Both the position numbers and the translations under genes were made by a program. A stretch of DNA of 64,000 nt from Tragulus kanchil. Its lineage: Eukaryota > Chordata > Mammalia > Artiodactyla > Tragulidae. The notes beneath the pieces were generated by a model. That model was not told where the DNA came from and searched no databases. It saw nothing but the letters and a program-made list of their open reading frames with translations. The stretch lies in NCBI GenBank assembly GCA_022376925.1, contig JAIOJX010000005.1:92477001-92541000 (forward strand). The letters are read 5' to 3'. Below, in pieces: positions 1 through 11,451 of this stretch. Position 1 is the first letter of the stretch. Every line of letters starts with the position of its first letter.

Positions 1-705
1 GCATTTTTTAAAAGCCCATGAGCTCTTGAACTGTGTTAATGAAAAGGATTATACAGGCACTTACTCCAGACTCCTGCAAGATGAGGACATTCTCCCAAGA
101 AAAATCAGATTTCCAGGCCAGTGCTTGCTCTGTAATCTTCAGAAAAGAAGCCCCGTCGACTCCTTCAGTTAGTACTTTCTCTCTAGGGCAGACTTGAGGC
201 ATCTGTAGCCTGAACCATTTGTTTATCATCTCTCAACAACCCTTATCTACAGGACCACGACGCCCTTCTCTGCTCTTTTATAACATTTAAGCACACAAAC
301 ACATCTATGTTTTTCTAACTGATTTTATTGTACTAAACAGAGACAGATGGAACTAATTAATGCACAAGGGAAATCACAATAAACTATCTCTAAAACTGTA
401 TATTGATGGGGTTCTCTGCCAGTTCCTTCAAAAGGAAACTGATTTAGGCCCAGGGAGCTTAAAGTCCTTCACTGACTCCTCTCATGTAGATTTTCAACAT
501 TGTCACTGCCTCCTCCTCGAGGATTTGTGTGCCTCCTCTTGCAATTAGAAATGAATCCACCTTTTTCCCAGTCTGATCCCTAGACAGCTGGTACAGAGGC
601 AGCGACCTCCATCTGCGTCTCGGCATCATCTAGTTTCATTCCCTTCAGAAATTCTTGGCATCTAACCTTACAAATTCTTAAATCATGAAATTTAAGAATG
701 AACTT
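1..705. other. Unannotated AT-rich sequence before the first duplication
   Basis: No recognisable repeat or gene is seen. A short minus-strand open frame (8-229) has a donor-like GTAAGT ending the possible exon at 65, but there is no good polypyrimidine acceptor upstream, so it is not called as an exon. Confidence 0.4.
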
Positions 706-741
706 CACATCTTTTATAACAGAGAAAGAACAAGTCTTGGT

Positions 742-1041
742 CGGGACTTCTCCAGTGGTCCAGTGGCTAAGAATCTGCATGCCAATGCAGAGGACCAGAG
801 TTCCACTCCTGTCTGAATAGATTCCACATGCTGCAGATCAGCTGAGTCTGGGTGCCACAACTACAGAGCCCAAGTTCTAGAGCCTGTGCTCTGCAACAGA
901 AGAAGCCACCACAATGAGAAGCCCATGTACCACAATTAGAGTGTAGCCCCAACTCACCACAACTAGAGAAAATCCATGAGTAGCAATGAAGGCCCAACGT
1001 GGCCAAAAATAAAAATGGATAAATAAATAAATAAATAAATC
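742..1041 (+). mobile_element. CHR-like tRNA-derived SINE
   Basis: The tRNA-like head contains TGGTCCAGTGG (A-box-like). The body follows the CHR pattern (CACAACTACAGAGCCC, then GAAGCCACCACAATGAGAAG) and ends in an (AAAT)n tail near 1017-1040. The B-box region is decayed. Small open frames inside are not genes. Confidence 0.85.
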
Positions 1042-1116
1042 TAAAGACTTTGTAAAAGGAATTTGTAAAAGACTTGTAAAAGACTCTTCTTTGTAAAAGA
1101 AGACTTTGTAAAGGAA
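1042..1116. repeat. Short imperfect tandem repeat of a TTTGTAAAAGA-like word
   Basis: Several variants of GACTTTGTAAAAG follow one another directly after the SINE tail. A second copy lies at about 2187-2261 because of duplication D1. Confidence 0.6.
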
Positions 1117-1885
1117 TTAAAATAACCCTGGACCTTTCAGAAAATACCCAAAGGACAGCTGTATGTTACTTCTCCACTAATTCCTCTGGCCCTATTCAAA
1201 TGTTCATTTATGTCAACCATAACTAACATAAGGAAATAATAAAAGAGATTGCTGGAGTCTCCAATGGAAACCATGCAGTTTAGAGCTCGACTTTCCTGGT
1301 TCTCTGATGCTAGCCTAGTACTGTCTTTGAATTGTTTAAGATAACTCCTTAAATTGTATATAACTGAGAAGCAAAGCAAAATAAGTGTTGTCTACAGACA
1401 TGAAGATAAATTCTGTCTCCTAGTGATTCAGTTAACTTCTTTTCCCCTTCCCATTAGAGAAAAACAGCTTCAGATACATTTGCAAACTCACGTGACACTC
1501 CTTTATTCCATATAAATTTGTGGCTCTCCTTTGAGGAGTTATAACATCTGTCTGGCTCTCTCACTAATAATGAGATAAATAAAATCTTTAACACGTGTTC
1601 AATTTATATCTGTAGGAGAGTCAGGATATTCCATTTGGGGGGAAATGATCCTTTAAGTCTAAAACAAATAATTCCCAAGGCCATGAATAAAGACAATTTA
1701 AATCCTATTACGATAGATTCTGAAAAGTATTTTTTGGCTAATAGACATTTCTCTGCATTTAATTTTAGTTTAAATAAATGACTTAGGAAGTGTATTCTAT
1801 GGTGTTTGGTGGTGATGTATTTACGGTGGTGAGATTTCACCTGGGATGTACACATCTTTTATAACAGAGAAAGAACAAGTCTTGG
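1117..1885. other. Unannotated sequence, repeated by D1
   Basis: No gene or recognised transposon is seen. The minus-strand open frames of about 80 codons at 1137-1379 and 1604-1855 reappear unchanged at +1145 and show no coding features. Confidence 0.4.
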
Positions 1886-1886
1886 T

Positions 1887-2186
1887 CGGGACTTCTCCAG
1901 TGGTCCAGTGGCTAAGAATCTGCATGCCAATGCAGAGGACCAGAGTTCCACTCCTGTCTGAATAGATTCCACATGCTGCAGATCAGCTGAGTCTGGGTGC
2001 CACAACTACAGAGCCCAAGTTCTAGAGCCTGTGCTCTGCAACAGAAGAAGCCACCACAATGAGAAGCCCATGTACCACAATTAGAGTGTAGCCCCAACTC
2101 ACCACAACTAGAGAAAATCCATGAGTAGCAATGAAGGCCCAACGTGGCCAAAAATAAAAATGGATAAATAAATAAATAAATAAATC
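1887..2186 (+). mobile_element. Second copy of the CHR-like SINE at 742-1041
   Basis: Identical to 742-1041 at offset 1145. It is not an independent insertion; it is part of duplication D1. Confidence 0.85.
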
Positions 2187-3676
2187 TAAAGACTTTGTAA
2201 AAGGAATTTGTAAAAGACTTGTAAAAGACTCTTCTTTGTAAAAGAAGACTTTGTAAAGGAATTAAAATAACCCTGGACCTTTCAGAAAATACCCAAAGGA
2301 CAGCTGTATGTTACTTCTCCACTAATTCCTCTGGCCCTATTCAAATGTTCATTTATGTCAACCATAACTAACATAAGGAAATAATAAAAGAGATTGCTGG
2401 AGTCTCCAATGGAAACCATGCAGTTTAGAGCTCGACTTTCCTGGTTCTCTGATGCTAGCCTAGTACTGTCTTTGAATTGTTTAAGATAACTCCTTAAATT
2501 GTATATAACTGAGAAGCAAAGCAAAATAAGTGTTGTCTACAGACATGAAGATAAATTCTGTCTCCTAGTGATTCAGTTAACTTCTTTTCCCCTTCCCATT
2601 AGAGAAAAACAGCTTCAGATACATTTGCAAACTCACGTGACACTCCTTTATTCCATATAAATTTGTGGCTCTCCTTTGAGGAGTTATAACATCTGTCTGG
2701 CTCTCTCACTAATAATGAGATAAATAAAATCTTTAACACGTGTTCAATTTATATCTGTAGGAGAGTCAGGATATTCCATTTGGGGGGAAATGATCCTTTA
2801 AGTCTAAAACAAATAATTCCCAAGGCCATGAATAAAGACAATTTAAATCCTATTACGATAGATTCTGAAAAGTATTTTTTGGCTAATAGACATTTCTCTG
2901 CATTTAATTTTAGTTTAAATAAATGACTTAGGAAGTGTATTCTATGGTGTTTGGTGGTGATGTATTTACGGTGGTGAGATTTCACCTGGGATGTACACAT
3001 GTAAGCTTCTCTGTGGAAGCTAACATAATGTATGAGTTCTACAGTTTAACAAGAAGCAAAACTGTTAGGTACAGACACACCAAGGAGCAAGCAAAGAGTG
3101 GAAACTGTCCCTTAAGGACTCACCAATCTGCTGTGTGAATGTAATCTATAATACTTTAACACCCTTGATGGAATAAGGGTTCCTTGAGAAAATCAACTCC
3201 TTTCTCAGGTCTGACAACAACCAGGCTTCTTTCAGCAGCATCAGCTCTTCTCACAATATATGAATTCATGGTGGACTTCCTATCAAAACCAAAAACAGAG
3301 CTAAGAATGTGTTTGCTTAAAACATGTTGATGAAAAACAGCTAGCATTAGGTCATGTTTCAAATGGCCATGGTTCCCTCAAAAATAATCTTTCTCACTCC
3401 TCTGTCCTTCTTCTTAGTAGTTTTATTTTACTAGTAGTATTTTAATTTTATTTTTAGGTTTCACAAAAAGAAGGTCAACACTGAGTTTCTTTCACACTAT
3501 AGAAAAAGAGGCAATAGAAAGTATTGTCTTAACAATTAAAGAACAATTTAGTAGTTTTCCATTCTTTCCCTACTGTGACTTGTAACTTATGGTATGACAC
3601 CATACCAGTAAATATGGTAAATATTCAAAGCACTTGTATCAATTAAACCCTTTCCCTGTGTCAAAAACAGAGTCAG

Positions 3677-4013
3677 GGGCTTCCCCTGGTGGTCCAGTGG
3701 ATAAGGATACCGCCTTGCAGTGCAAGGGGCGCCGGTTCGATCCCTGGCCTGGGAAGATCCCACGTGCCACGGAGCGGCTGGACTGATGTGTCCAATTACC
3801 AAGCTGGAGCTCTGGAGCACATGCGCCCAGAGCCGGCGCTCTGCAACGACAGACGCCACTGCAATGGGAGGCCCACAGGAGCCAAAGAACAAAGACGGAT
3901 GAAAATGGAGAAATGAAAGACCAATAGAAGTGGCCCGCCCGCTCCCCTCCCTCCCCAACCCGAACCCCGCCCAAAATAAATAAATAAATAAATCTAAAAA
4001 AAAAAAAAAAAAA
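3677..4013 (+). mobile_element. Long-form CHR-derived SINE (about 335 bp), full length
   Basis: The head starts GGGGCTTCCCCTGGTGGTCC and has a B box GGTTCGATCCC. The body has GGAGCGGCTGGAC, CATGCGCCCAGAGCC and AAAGAACAAAGACGGATGAA, then a pyrimidine-rich GC block (CTCCCCTCCCTCCCCAACCC), an (AAAT)n tail and poly-A. The flanks AAAAACAGAG before and after look like a target-site duplication. Open frames of 60-123 codons on both strands are coincidental. Confidence 0.9.
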
Positions 4014-4021
4014 CAGAGCTA

Positions 4022-4256
4022 GGGTTTCCCTAGTGGTCCAGTGGGTAAAGAGTCCACCTTGTAGTGCAAGGGGACCAGTTCGATCCCTGACCCGGTAACA
4101 TCCACTTGCCGTGGAGCAGCTAGACCCATATGTCCAACTGACGAGCCAGCGCTCTGGAGCGCATGCGCCCAGAGCCTGTGCTCAGCTGCGAGGGAGGCTG
4201 CTATGATGGGAGGCCCACACATGTCAAAGAATAAAGATGGATGAAAATTATAAATA
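4022..4256 (+). mobile_element. Older, diverged copy of the same CHR-type SINE
   Basis: It shares the head (TTTCCCTAGTGGTCCAGTGG, TTCGATCCCTGACCC) and body (TGGAGCGCATGCGCCCAGAG) with the long form. It has many substitutions and lacks the GC-rich 3' block. It begins about 9 bp after the tail of the younger SINE. Confidence 0.8.
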
Positions 4257-4782
4257 ACTAAAAACTTAGAAATTAAATAACAATAATAATAAAACAGAGT
4301 TTAACATACATGTTCCAAATTAGGCTGATGTTTTTCCTCTAGAAAAGTCTGCAAAGATTTTAGATTTTTCATACATATTTTTGTTCACTCAAAACCAAAA
4401 ACAGAGCTAAGAATGTGTTTGCTTAAAACATGTTGATGAAAAACAGCTAGCATTAGGTCATGTTTCAAATGGCCATGGTTCCCTCAAAAATAATCTTTCT
4501 CACTCCTCTGTCCTTCTTCTTAGTAGTTTTATTTTACTAGTAGTATTTTAATTTTATTTTTAGGTTTCACAAAAAGAAGGTCAACACTGAGTTTCTTTCA
4601 CACTATAGAAAAAGAGGCAATAGAAAGTATTGTCTTAACAATTAAAGAACAATTTAGTAGTTTTCCATTCTTTCCCTACTGTGACTTGTAACTTATGGTA
4701 TGACACCATACCAGTAAATATGGTAAATATTCAAAGCACTTGTATCAATTAAACCCTTTCCCTGTGTCAAAAACAGAGTCAG

Positions 4783-5119
4783 GGGCTTCCCCTGGTGGTC
4801 CAGTGGATAAGGATACCGCCTTGCAGTGCAAGGGGCGCCGGTTCGATCCCTGGCCTGGGAAGATCCCACGTGCCACGGAGCGGCTGGACTGATGTGTCCA
4901 ATTACCAAGCTGGAGCTCTGGAGCACATGCGCCCAGAGCCGGCGCTCTGCAACGACAGACGCCACTGCAATGGGAGGCCCACAGGAGCCAAAGAACAAAG
5001 ACGGATGAAAATAGAGAAATGAAAGACCAATAGAAGTGGCCCGCCCGCTCCCCTCCCTCCCCAACCCAACCCCCGCCCAAAATAAATAAATAAATAAATC
5101 TAAAAAAAAAAAAAAAAAA
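4783..5119 (+). mobile_element. Second copy of the long-form SINE at 3677-4013
   Basis: Matches at offset 1106 with a few base differences (for example near 5011 and 5069). It belongs to duplication D2 and is not an independent insertion. Confidence 0.88.
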
Positions 5120-5127
5120 CAGAGCTA

Positions 5128-5362
5128 GGGTTTCCCTAGTGGTCCAGTGGGTAAAGAGTCCACCTTGTAGTGCAAGGGGACCAGTTCGATCCCTGACCCG
5201 GTAACATCCACTTGCCGTGGAGCAGCTAGACCCATATGTCCAACTGACGAGCCAGCGCTCTGGAGCGCATGCGCCCAGAGCCTGTGCTCAGCTGCGAGGG
5301 AGGCTGCTATGATGGGAGGCCCACACATGTCAAAGAATAAAGATGGATGAAAATTATAAATA
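5128..5362 (+). mobile_element. Second copy of the older SINE at 4022-4256
   Basis: Matches at offset 1106 as part of duplication D2. Confidence 0.78.
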
Positions 5363-6111
5363 ACTAAGAAAAAGCTTGTGGCATGAAATTAAATAACAAT
5401 AATAATAAAACAGAGTTTAACATACATGTTTCCCAGATATTTAGGCTGATGTTTTTCCTCTAGAAAAGTCTGCAAAGATTTTAGATTTTTTCATACATAT
5501 TTTTGTTCATACTGAAATATATATACAGTTCTACTTTAATGCCTGAATCTATTGTCCTTGGAATCTAAGTTGGGCTTTCAGCAAACGACCAGATTTTTTT
5601 TTAATCCCATTGGGAAAAATGCTCAGTTTTTATTTTAATTTCAGTTTCTTTTCTCTGATCACACTTTACAGAACTTCATAGCTTCACTCCCAAGAGCAAC
5701 AGAAAATTTTAACAAGTAAGAAATAACAAAGCCAGCCCCATTTGTTTCATTATCTTGGGCCTACAGATGGTGAGAAGAAATGGCTGATGAAATATTTCTG
5801 ATGCTTGACAGCATTTGGTAAGGATCTAAAGGGTCGAAATGGAATTATTATCCAGTCCAATAGTCTGTTTGATAGAAGTAACCTTATCTTTGCCAGATGG
5901 GGGACAGGAAGGAATAATGAGCTTTCTGTCACAGTCCCAAAAGGAGAGAGGCAGAACAGATGAATGATGTACCAGGAACCGCTTTGGTACCTGAGCGTCA
6001 TACTCATGAATGAGTTTCATTGCCCTACTAGGATCTGCCACAGTCTTTTTTTTCCCATTTTTTAAGTCTTTACTGACTTTGTTATAATATTGCTTCTGTT
6101 GTATGTCTTGT

Positions 6112-6231
6112 TTTTTTTTTTTTTTTTCTGGCCTTGAGGCATATGAGATGTCATTCCCTAACCAGGGATCAAACCGTTATCCCCTGCATTGGAAGGCAAA
6201 GTCTTAACCATTTGGCCACCAGGGAAGTCCT
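6112..6231 (-). mobile_element. CHR-like SINE head, minus strand, with poly-T
   Basis: On the plus strand a T-run is followed by CTGGCCTTGAGGCATATGAG, AACCAGGGATCAAACC and ends TTGGCCACCAGGGAAGTCC, the reverse complement of a CHR/Bov tRNA-like head. It is old and truncated. Confidence 0.75.
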
Positions 6232-7174
6232 GACTATTTCTATTTTTTATTCAGTAGAATTCACAGCATTTGGTAGGGAAGGAGGGCATGAGAAACCATG
6301 CATTAACCTTCAGGTACCTATTGTGAGGACTCCCATGTAATCTAATATCTATGAGTATATGTGGCCCATGCTCAACACACAATCAGAGAGTATCAACTTT
6401 TGAGCAAGTAACATTCTTTAAATGGTTTTCTGTACTGGCCGTATGAAATATGCAATATATTCCCAGCCAAAAATATATGTATTTTTACATGTTTCCCAGA
6501 TATTTAGGCTGATGTTTTTCCTCTAGAAAAGTCTGCAAAGATTTTAGATTTTTTCATACATATTTTTGTTCATACTGAAATATATATACAGTTCTACTTT
6601 AATGCCTGAATCTATTGTCCTTGGAATCTAAGTTGGGCTTTCAGCAAACGACCAGATTTTTTTTTAATCCCATTGGGAAAAATGCTCAGTTTTTATTTTA
6701 ATTTCAGTTTCTTTTCTCTGATCACACTTTACAGAACTTCATAGCTTCACTCCCAAGAGCAACAGAAAATTTTAACAAGTAAGAAATAACAAAGCCAGCC
6801 CCATTTGTTTCATTATCTTGGGCCTACAGATGGTGAGAAGAAATGGCTGATGAAATATTTCTGATGCTTGACAGCATTTGGTAAGGATCTAAAGGGTCGA
6901 AATGGAATTATTATCCAGTCCAATAGTCTGTTTGATAGAAGTAACCTTATCTTTGCCAGATGGGGGACAGGAAGGAATAATGAGCTTTCTGTCACAGTCC
7001 CAAAAGGAGAGAGGCAGAACAGATGAATGATGTACCAGGAACCGCTTTGGTACCTGAGCGTCATACTCATGAATGAGTTTCATTGCCCTACTAGGATCTG
7101 CCACAGTCTTTTTTTTCCCATTTTTTAAGTCTTTACTGACTTTGTTATAATATTGCTTCTGTTGTATGTCTTGT

Positions 7175-7294
7175 TTTTTTTTTTTTTTTCTGGCCTTGAG
7201 GCATATGAGATGTCATTCCCTAACCAGGGATCAAACCGTTATCCCCTGCATTGGAAGGCAAAGTCTTAACCATTTGGCCACCAGGGAAGTCCTG
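7175..7294 (-). mobile_element. Second copy of the minus-strand CHR-like SINE
   Basis: Same sequence as 6112-6231 at offset 1063, within D3. Confidence 0.75.
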
Positions 7295-8105
7295 ACTATT
7301 TCTATTTTTTATTCAGTAGAATTCACAGCATTTGGTAGGGAAGGAGGGCATGAGAAACCATGCATTAACCTTCAGGTACCTATTGTGAGGACTCCCATGT
7401 AATCTAATATCTATGAGTATATGTGGCCCATGCTCAACACACAATCAGAGAGTATCAACTTTTGAGCAAGTAACATTCTTTAAATGGTTTTCTGTACTGG
7501 CCGTATGAAATATGCAATATATTCTCCCAGCCAAAAATATATGTATTTTTACATGATGGCTCTGGTCCCAGATTTGGCTCCCAAAGGTCTAATAATTCAC
7601 AGGGTAACTTTAAAGAAGTAGATATTTAATTTTTTAAGACAGGAAAGAGAAAACATATTGGAAATGCATGTCAGGGTATTTTGTCTTCTACAGAATGGTT
7701 TTGGAAACTGAGCACCATTTCCAAGGTTCTCTCGTGGGGTTGTTTCTGAGACAGGGAGTGCAGTTTCTCAGTGTTACCAGCTTCCAAGAACTTCAAACCT
7801 TTTGCTGTCACAGCAAAAGGAAAAGCCTTTGATGTGAGGGCCAGAGGCTCACAGCTGATGTGAGTGGTAGGTTTCAAGCTCAAGGACAGACTGCATCAAT
7901 ACTTATGGCACTGCTGCTTCTAACTGATTTTACTCACAAGCAACCTCAATCAAGGAATAATCTTTGGTGGAGGTCTTATGCTGGTCCTTGTCCTGCCACC
8001 TCCTTATTCCTCGGGAGATCTGGGAATGAACGATCTAGGTGGGGGTCCAGCCTCTCTGATAAGAGTGAGAAGTGACTTGGGTATGTGGCATTAAGAAACC
8101 CTTCT

Positions 8106-8358
8106 GAGAGCTTCCTTGGTGGTCCAGTGGGTAAGGACACTGCCTTGCAGTGCAAGGGGCACTGGTTCGATCCCTGGCCTGGGAAGATCCCATGTGCTGC
8201 GGAGCAGCTGGACCGGTGTGTCCAACTATTGTGCTGAAGCTCTGAAGCGCATGCGCCCAGAACTGGTGCTCTGCAACAAAAGAGGCCACTGCGATGGGAG
8301 AACCACGCGGGCCAAAGAACAAAGATGGAAATGAAAGACCAACAGAAGTGGCCAAAAA
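8106..8358 (+). mobile_element. CHR-derived SINE with 13-bp target-site duplication
   Basis: AAGAAACCCTTCT at 8093-8105 and again at 8359-8371 brackets the element, a clean target-site duplication. Head GGTGGTCCAGTGGG, B box GGTTCGATCCC, body GCATGCGCCCAGAACTGGTG. It lacks the GC-rich 3' block and ends in a short A-run. Confidence 0.92.
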
Positions 8359-9182
8359 AAGAAACCCTTCTTTGTACAGGAGGCCCCTTAATACAACTGA
8401 AACCTACATCAGAAATCCTAAATATCTATCCTCTGAAACATTCATTTATTAATCATAAGCTATACTCTGGTAGTAAACTCTCTGATACTTACTTCTGTAT
8501 CTTTCAAGCATGAACACACAATCAGAGAGTATCAACTTTTGAGCAAGTAACATTCTTTAAATGGTTTTCTGTACTGGCCGTATGAAATATGCAATATATT
8601 CTCCCAGCCAAAAATATATGTATTTTTACATGATGGCTCTGGTCCCAGATTTGGCTCCCAAAGGTCTAATAATTCACAGGGTAACTTTAAAGAAGTAGAT
8701 ATTTAATTTTTTAAGACAGGAAAGAGAAAACATATTGGAAATGCATGTCAGGGTATTTTGTCTTCTACAGAATGGTTTTGGAAACTGAGCACCATTTCCA
8801 AGGTTCTCTCGTGGGGTTGTTTCTGAGACAGGGAGTGCAGTTTCTCAGTGTTACCAGCTTCCAAGAACTTCAAACCTTTTGCTGTCACAGCAAAAGGAAA
8901 AGCCTTTGATGTGAGGGCCAGAGGCTCACAGCTGATGTGAGTGGTAGGTTTCAAGCTCAAGGACAGACTGCATCAATACTTATGGCACTGCTGCTTCTAA
9001 CTGATTTTACTCACAAGCAACCTCAATCAAGGAATAATCTTTGGTGGAGGTCTTATGCTGGTCCTTGTCCTGCCACCTCCTTATTCCTCGGGAGATCTGG
9101 GAATGAACGATCTAGGTGGGGGTCCAGCCTCTCTGATAAGAGTGAGAAGTGACTTGGGTATGTGGCATTAAGAAACCCTTCT

Positions 9183-9431
9183 GAGAGCTTCCTTGGTGGT
9201 CCAGTGGGTAAGGACACTGCCTTGCAGTGCAAGGGGCACTGGTTCGATCCCTGGCCTGGGAAGATCCCATGTGCTGGAGCAGCTGGACCGTGTGTCCAAC
9301 TATTGTGCTGAAGCTCTGAAGCGCATGCGCCCAGAACTGGTGCTCTGCAACAAAAGAGGCCACTGCGATGGGAGAACCACGCGGCCAAAGAACAAAGATG
9401 GAAATGAAAGACCAACAGAAGTGGCCAAAAA
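9183..9431 (+). mobile_element. Second copy of the SINE at 8106-8358
   Basis: Flanked by the same 13-bp repeats (9170-9182 and 9432-9444). It has four small deletions relative to the first copy and belongs to D4 and D5. Confidence 0.9.
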
Positions 9432-11451
9432 AAGAAACCCTTCTTTGTACAGGAGGCCCCTTAATACAACTGAAACCTACATCAGAAATCCTAAATATCT
9501 ATCCTCTGAAACATTCATTTATTAATCATAAGCTATACTCTGGTAGTAAACTCTCTGATACTTACTTCTGTATCTTTCAAGCATGAAGCAATGCCCACAC
9601 AGACATTTAATATCTGTTGTACGTCTTCACCTCCCACATCTCAGCATTTTCTAAGACAAACACAGAAATGCAATAGATGGGCAATGAACTGGTAAAGCTA
9701 AGTCTTCATCCTATAGACAATGTGCTATAATTTTAAAGAATTTCCTGAAGTCTGTATTTCACAGGTGAAAAATGTCCACACACTCATGAGCAAATGTATA
9801 TCAACAGAATACATATGCATGCAGTGTTAAATATCCAATAGAGAGGCTGATTTTATGCCAGGTCCAGAGAACTGACATTATTTTCTATGCACCCCTTGGA
9901 TCTTCTGATGTGAGCTATCTAATTATACACATGAATTATGTTCAGCATTGTATATTTGAATTACATATGGCTATTTTGATGCATAATACAAGTTTTCTTA
10001 TCACAGCAATTAAGAAAGTAAAGCACCAAGAAAATAAATTGCAACTTTTCATGTCAGCATCTAAGAAAATTCTTTGCAAACACCGTAAAAGCGTTCCTCA
10101 CTATCAAAGTCTAATAAATTCATGCTATCTGAATATATTAGGTCCCTGGGTTTTTGTCAGGTAAGGCTGCATAGCATGGTTTACATAGGACAAAGGCTAG
10201 AAAGTTATTACTCTCCTTTGTGAGACGAAGCCATTTTCAAAGGCATCTCAATGCTGGCAGTGTTAGATCAGTTATATTTGCACAAATATAATTTTGTTGA
10301 TTAACTTCTTGCATTTAAAAATTTCCTGTCAAAAAAATATGGCAAAGACACTGCCTTGCAGTGCAAGGGCACTGGTTCGATCCCTGGCCTGGGAAGATCC
10401 CATGTGCTGCGAGCAGCTGGACCGTGTGTCCAACTATTGTGCTGAAGCTCTGAAGCGCATGCGCCCAGAACTGGTGCTCTGCAACAAAAGAGGCCACTGC
10501 GATGGGAGAACCACGCGGGCCAAAGAACAAAGATGGAAATGAAAGACCAACAGAAGTGGCCAAAAAAAGAAACCCTTCTTTGTACAGGAGGCCCCTTAAT
10601 ACAACTGAAACCTACATCAGAAATCCTAAATATCTATCCTCTGAAACATTCATTTATTAATCATAAGCTATACTCTGGTAGTAAACTCTCTGATACTTAC
10701 TTCTGTATCTTTCAAGCATGAAGCAATGCCCACACAGACATTTAATATCTGTTGTACGTCTTCACCTCCCACATCTCAGCATTTTCTAAGACAAACACAG
10801 AAATGCAATAGATGGGCAATGAACTGGTAAAGCTAAGTCTTCATCCTATAGACAATGTGCTATAATTTTAAAGAATTTCCTGAAGTCTGTATTTCACAGG
10901 TGAAAAATGTCCACACACTCATGAGCAAATGTATATCAACAGAATACATATGCATGCAGTGTTAAATATCCAATAGAGAGGCTGATTTTATGCCAGGTCC
11001 AGAGAACTGACATTATTTTCTATGCACCCCTTGGATCTTCTGATGTGAGCTATCTAATTATACACATGAATTATGTTCAGCATTGTATATTTGAATTACA
11101 TATGGCTATTTTGATGCATAATACAAGTTTTCTTATCACAGCAATTAAGAAAGTAAAGCACCAAGAAAATAAATTGCAACTTTTCATGTCAGCATCTAAG
11201 AAAATTCTTTGCAAACACCGTAAAAGCGTTCCTCACTATCAAAGTCTAATAAATTCATGCTATCTGAATATATTAGGTCCCTGGGTTTTTGTCAGGTAAG
11301 GCTGCATAGCATGGTTTACATAGGACAAAGGCTAGAAAGTTATTACTCTCCTTTGTGAGACGAAGCCATTTTCAAAGGCATCTCAATGCTGGCAGTGTTA
11401 GATCAGTTATATTTGCACAAATATAATTTTGTTGATTAACTTCTTGCATTT
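9213..11451. repeat. Duplication D5: two near-adjacent copies, offset about 1135 bp
   Basis: Copy 1 is 9213-10316 and copy 2 is 10347-11451. About 30 bp (10317-10346) between them match neither copy. The first 370 bp of copy 1 overlap the second copy of D4, so the SINE here is present three times. Confidence 0.93.
10347..10566 (+). mobile_element. Third, head-truncated copy of the SINE at 8106-8358
   Basis: It starts abruptly inside the head (GACACTGCCTTGCAG) at the tile break and keeps the right-hand 13-bp repeat at 10567-10579. The truncation is at the duplication boundary, not a retrotransposition 5' end. Confidence 0.88.

Larger units (their letters stand above)
706..2995. repeat. Duplication D1: two adjacent 1145-bp copies
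   Basis: Copy 1 is 706-1850 and copy 2 is 1851-2995, essentially identical. CACAT occurs at 706, 1851 and 2996, so the join falls in a 5-bp shared word. Both copies carry the same CHR-like SINE. This is probably an unmerged assembly overlap rather than a genomic duplication. Confidence 0.95.
3283..5507. repeat. Duplication D2: two adjacent copies, offset about 1106 bp
   Basis: Copy 1 is 3283-4388 and copy 2 is 4389 to about 5507. They match closely until the last ~150 bp of copy 1 (4250-4388), which carries multi-base indels relative to 5355-5507 (near 4259-4275 and 4311-4322). Such decay at one copy's end suggests a low-quality contig end. Confidence 0.93.
5424..7550. repeat. Duplication D3: two adjacent copies, offset 1063 bp
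   Basis: Copy 1 is 5424-6486 and copy 2 is 6487-7550. ACATG stands at 5424, 6487 and 7551. The copies are near identical; copy 2 has an extra TC in ATTCTCCCAGCC near 7523. The first ~80 bp of copy 1 also lie in the second copy of D2, so that segment occurs more than twice. Confidence 0.95.
7436..9587. repeat. Duplication D4: two adjacent copies, offset 1077 bp
   Basis: Copy 1 is 7436-8512 and copy 2 is 8513 to about 9587. Copy 2 has four single-base losses, all inside the SINE (for example GCGGGCCAAAG becomes GCGGCCAAAG), bringing the offset to 1073. Confidence 0.94.

Noticed and set aside
8..229. Possible minus-strand exon with a GTAAGT donor at 64/65
   Set aside because: No polypyrimidine acceptor and no recognisable protein; one donor-like hexamer is expected by chance.
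3677..3790. Functional tRNA gene from A- and B-box-like motifs in SINE heads
   Set aside because: The motifs are the internal promoter of tRNA-derived SINEs; no cloverleaf fold with intact acceptor stem is evident.
3587..5080. Open frames of 60-134 codons that recur on both strands (also near 17010-17391, 27785-28183, 38003-38410, 55494-55891)
   Set aside because: They are read-through of the CHR-derived SINE in several frames, repeated wherever the SINE occurs.
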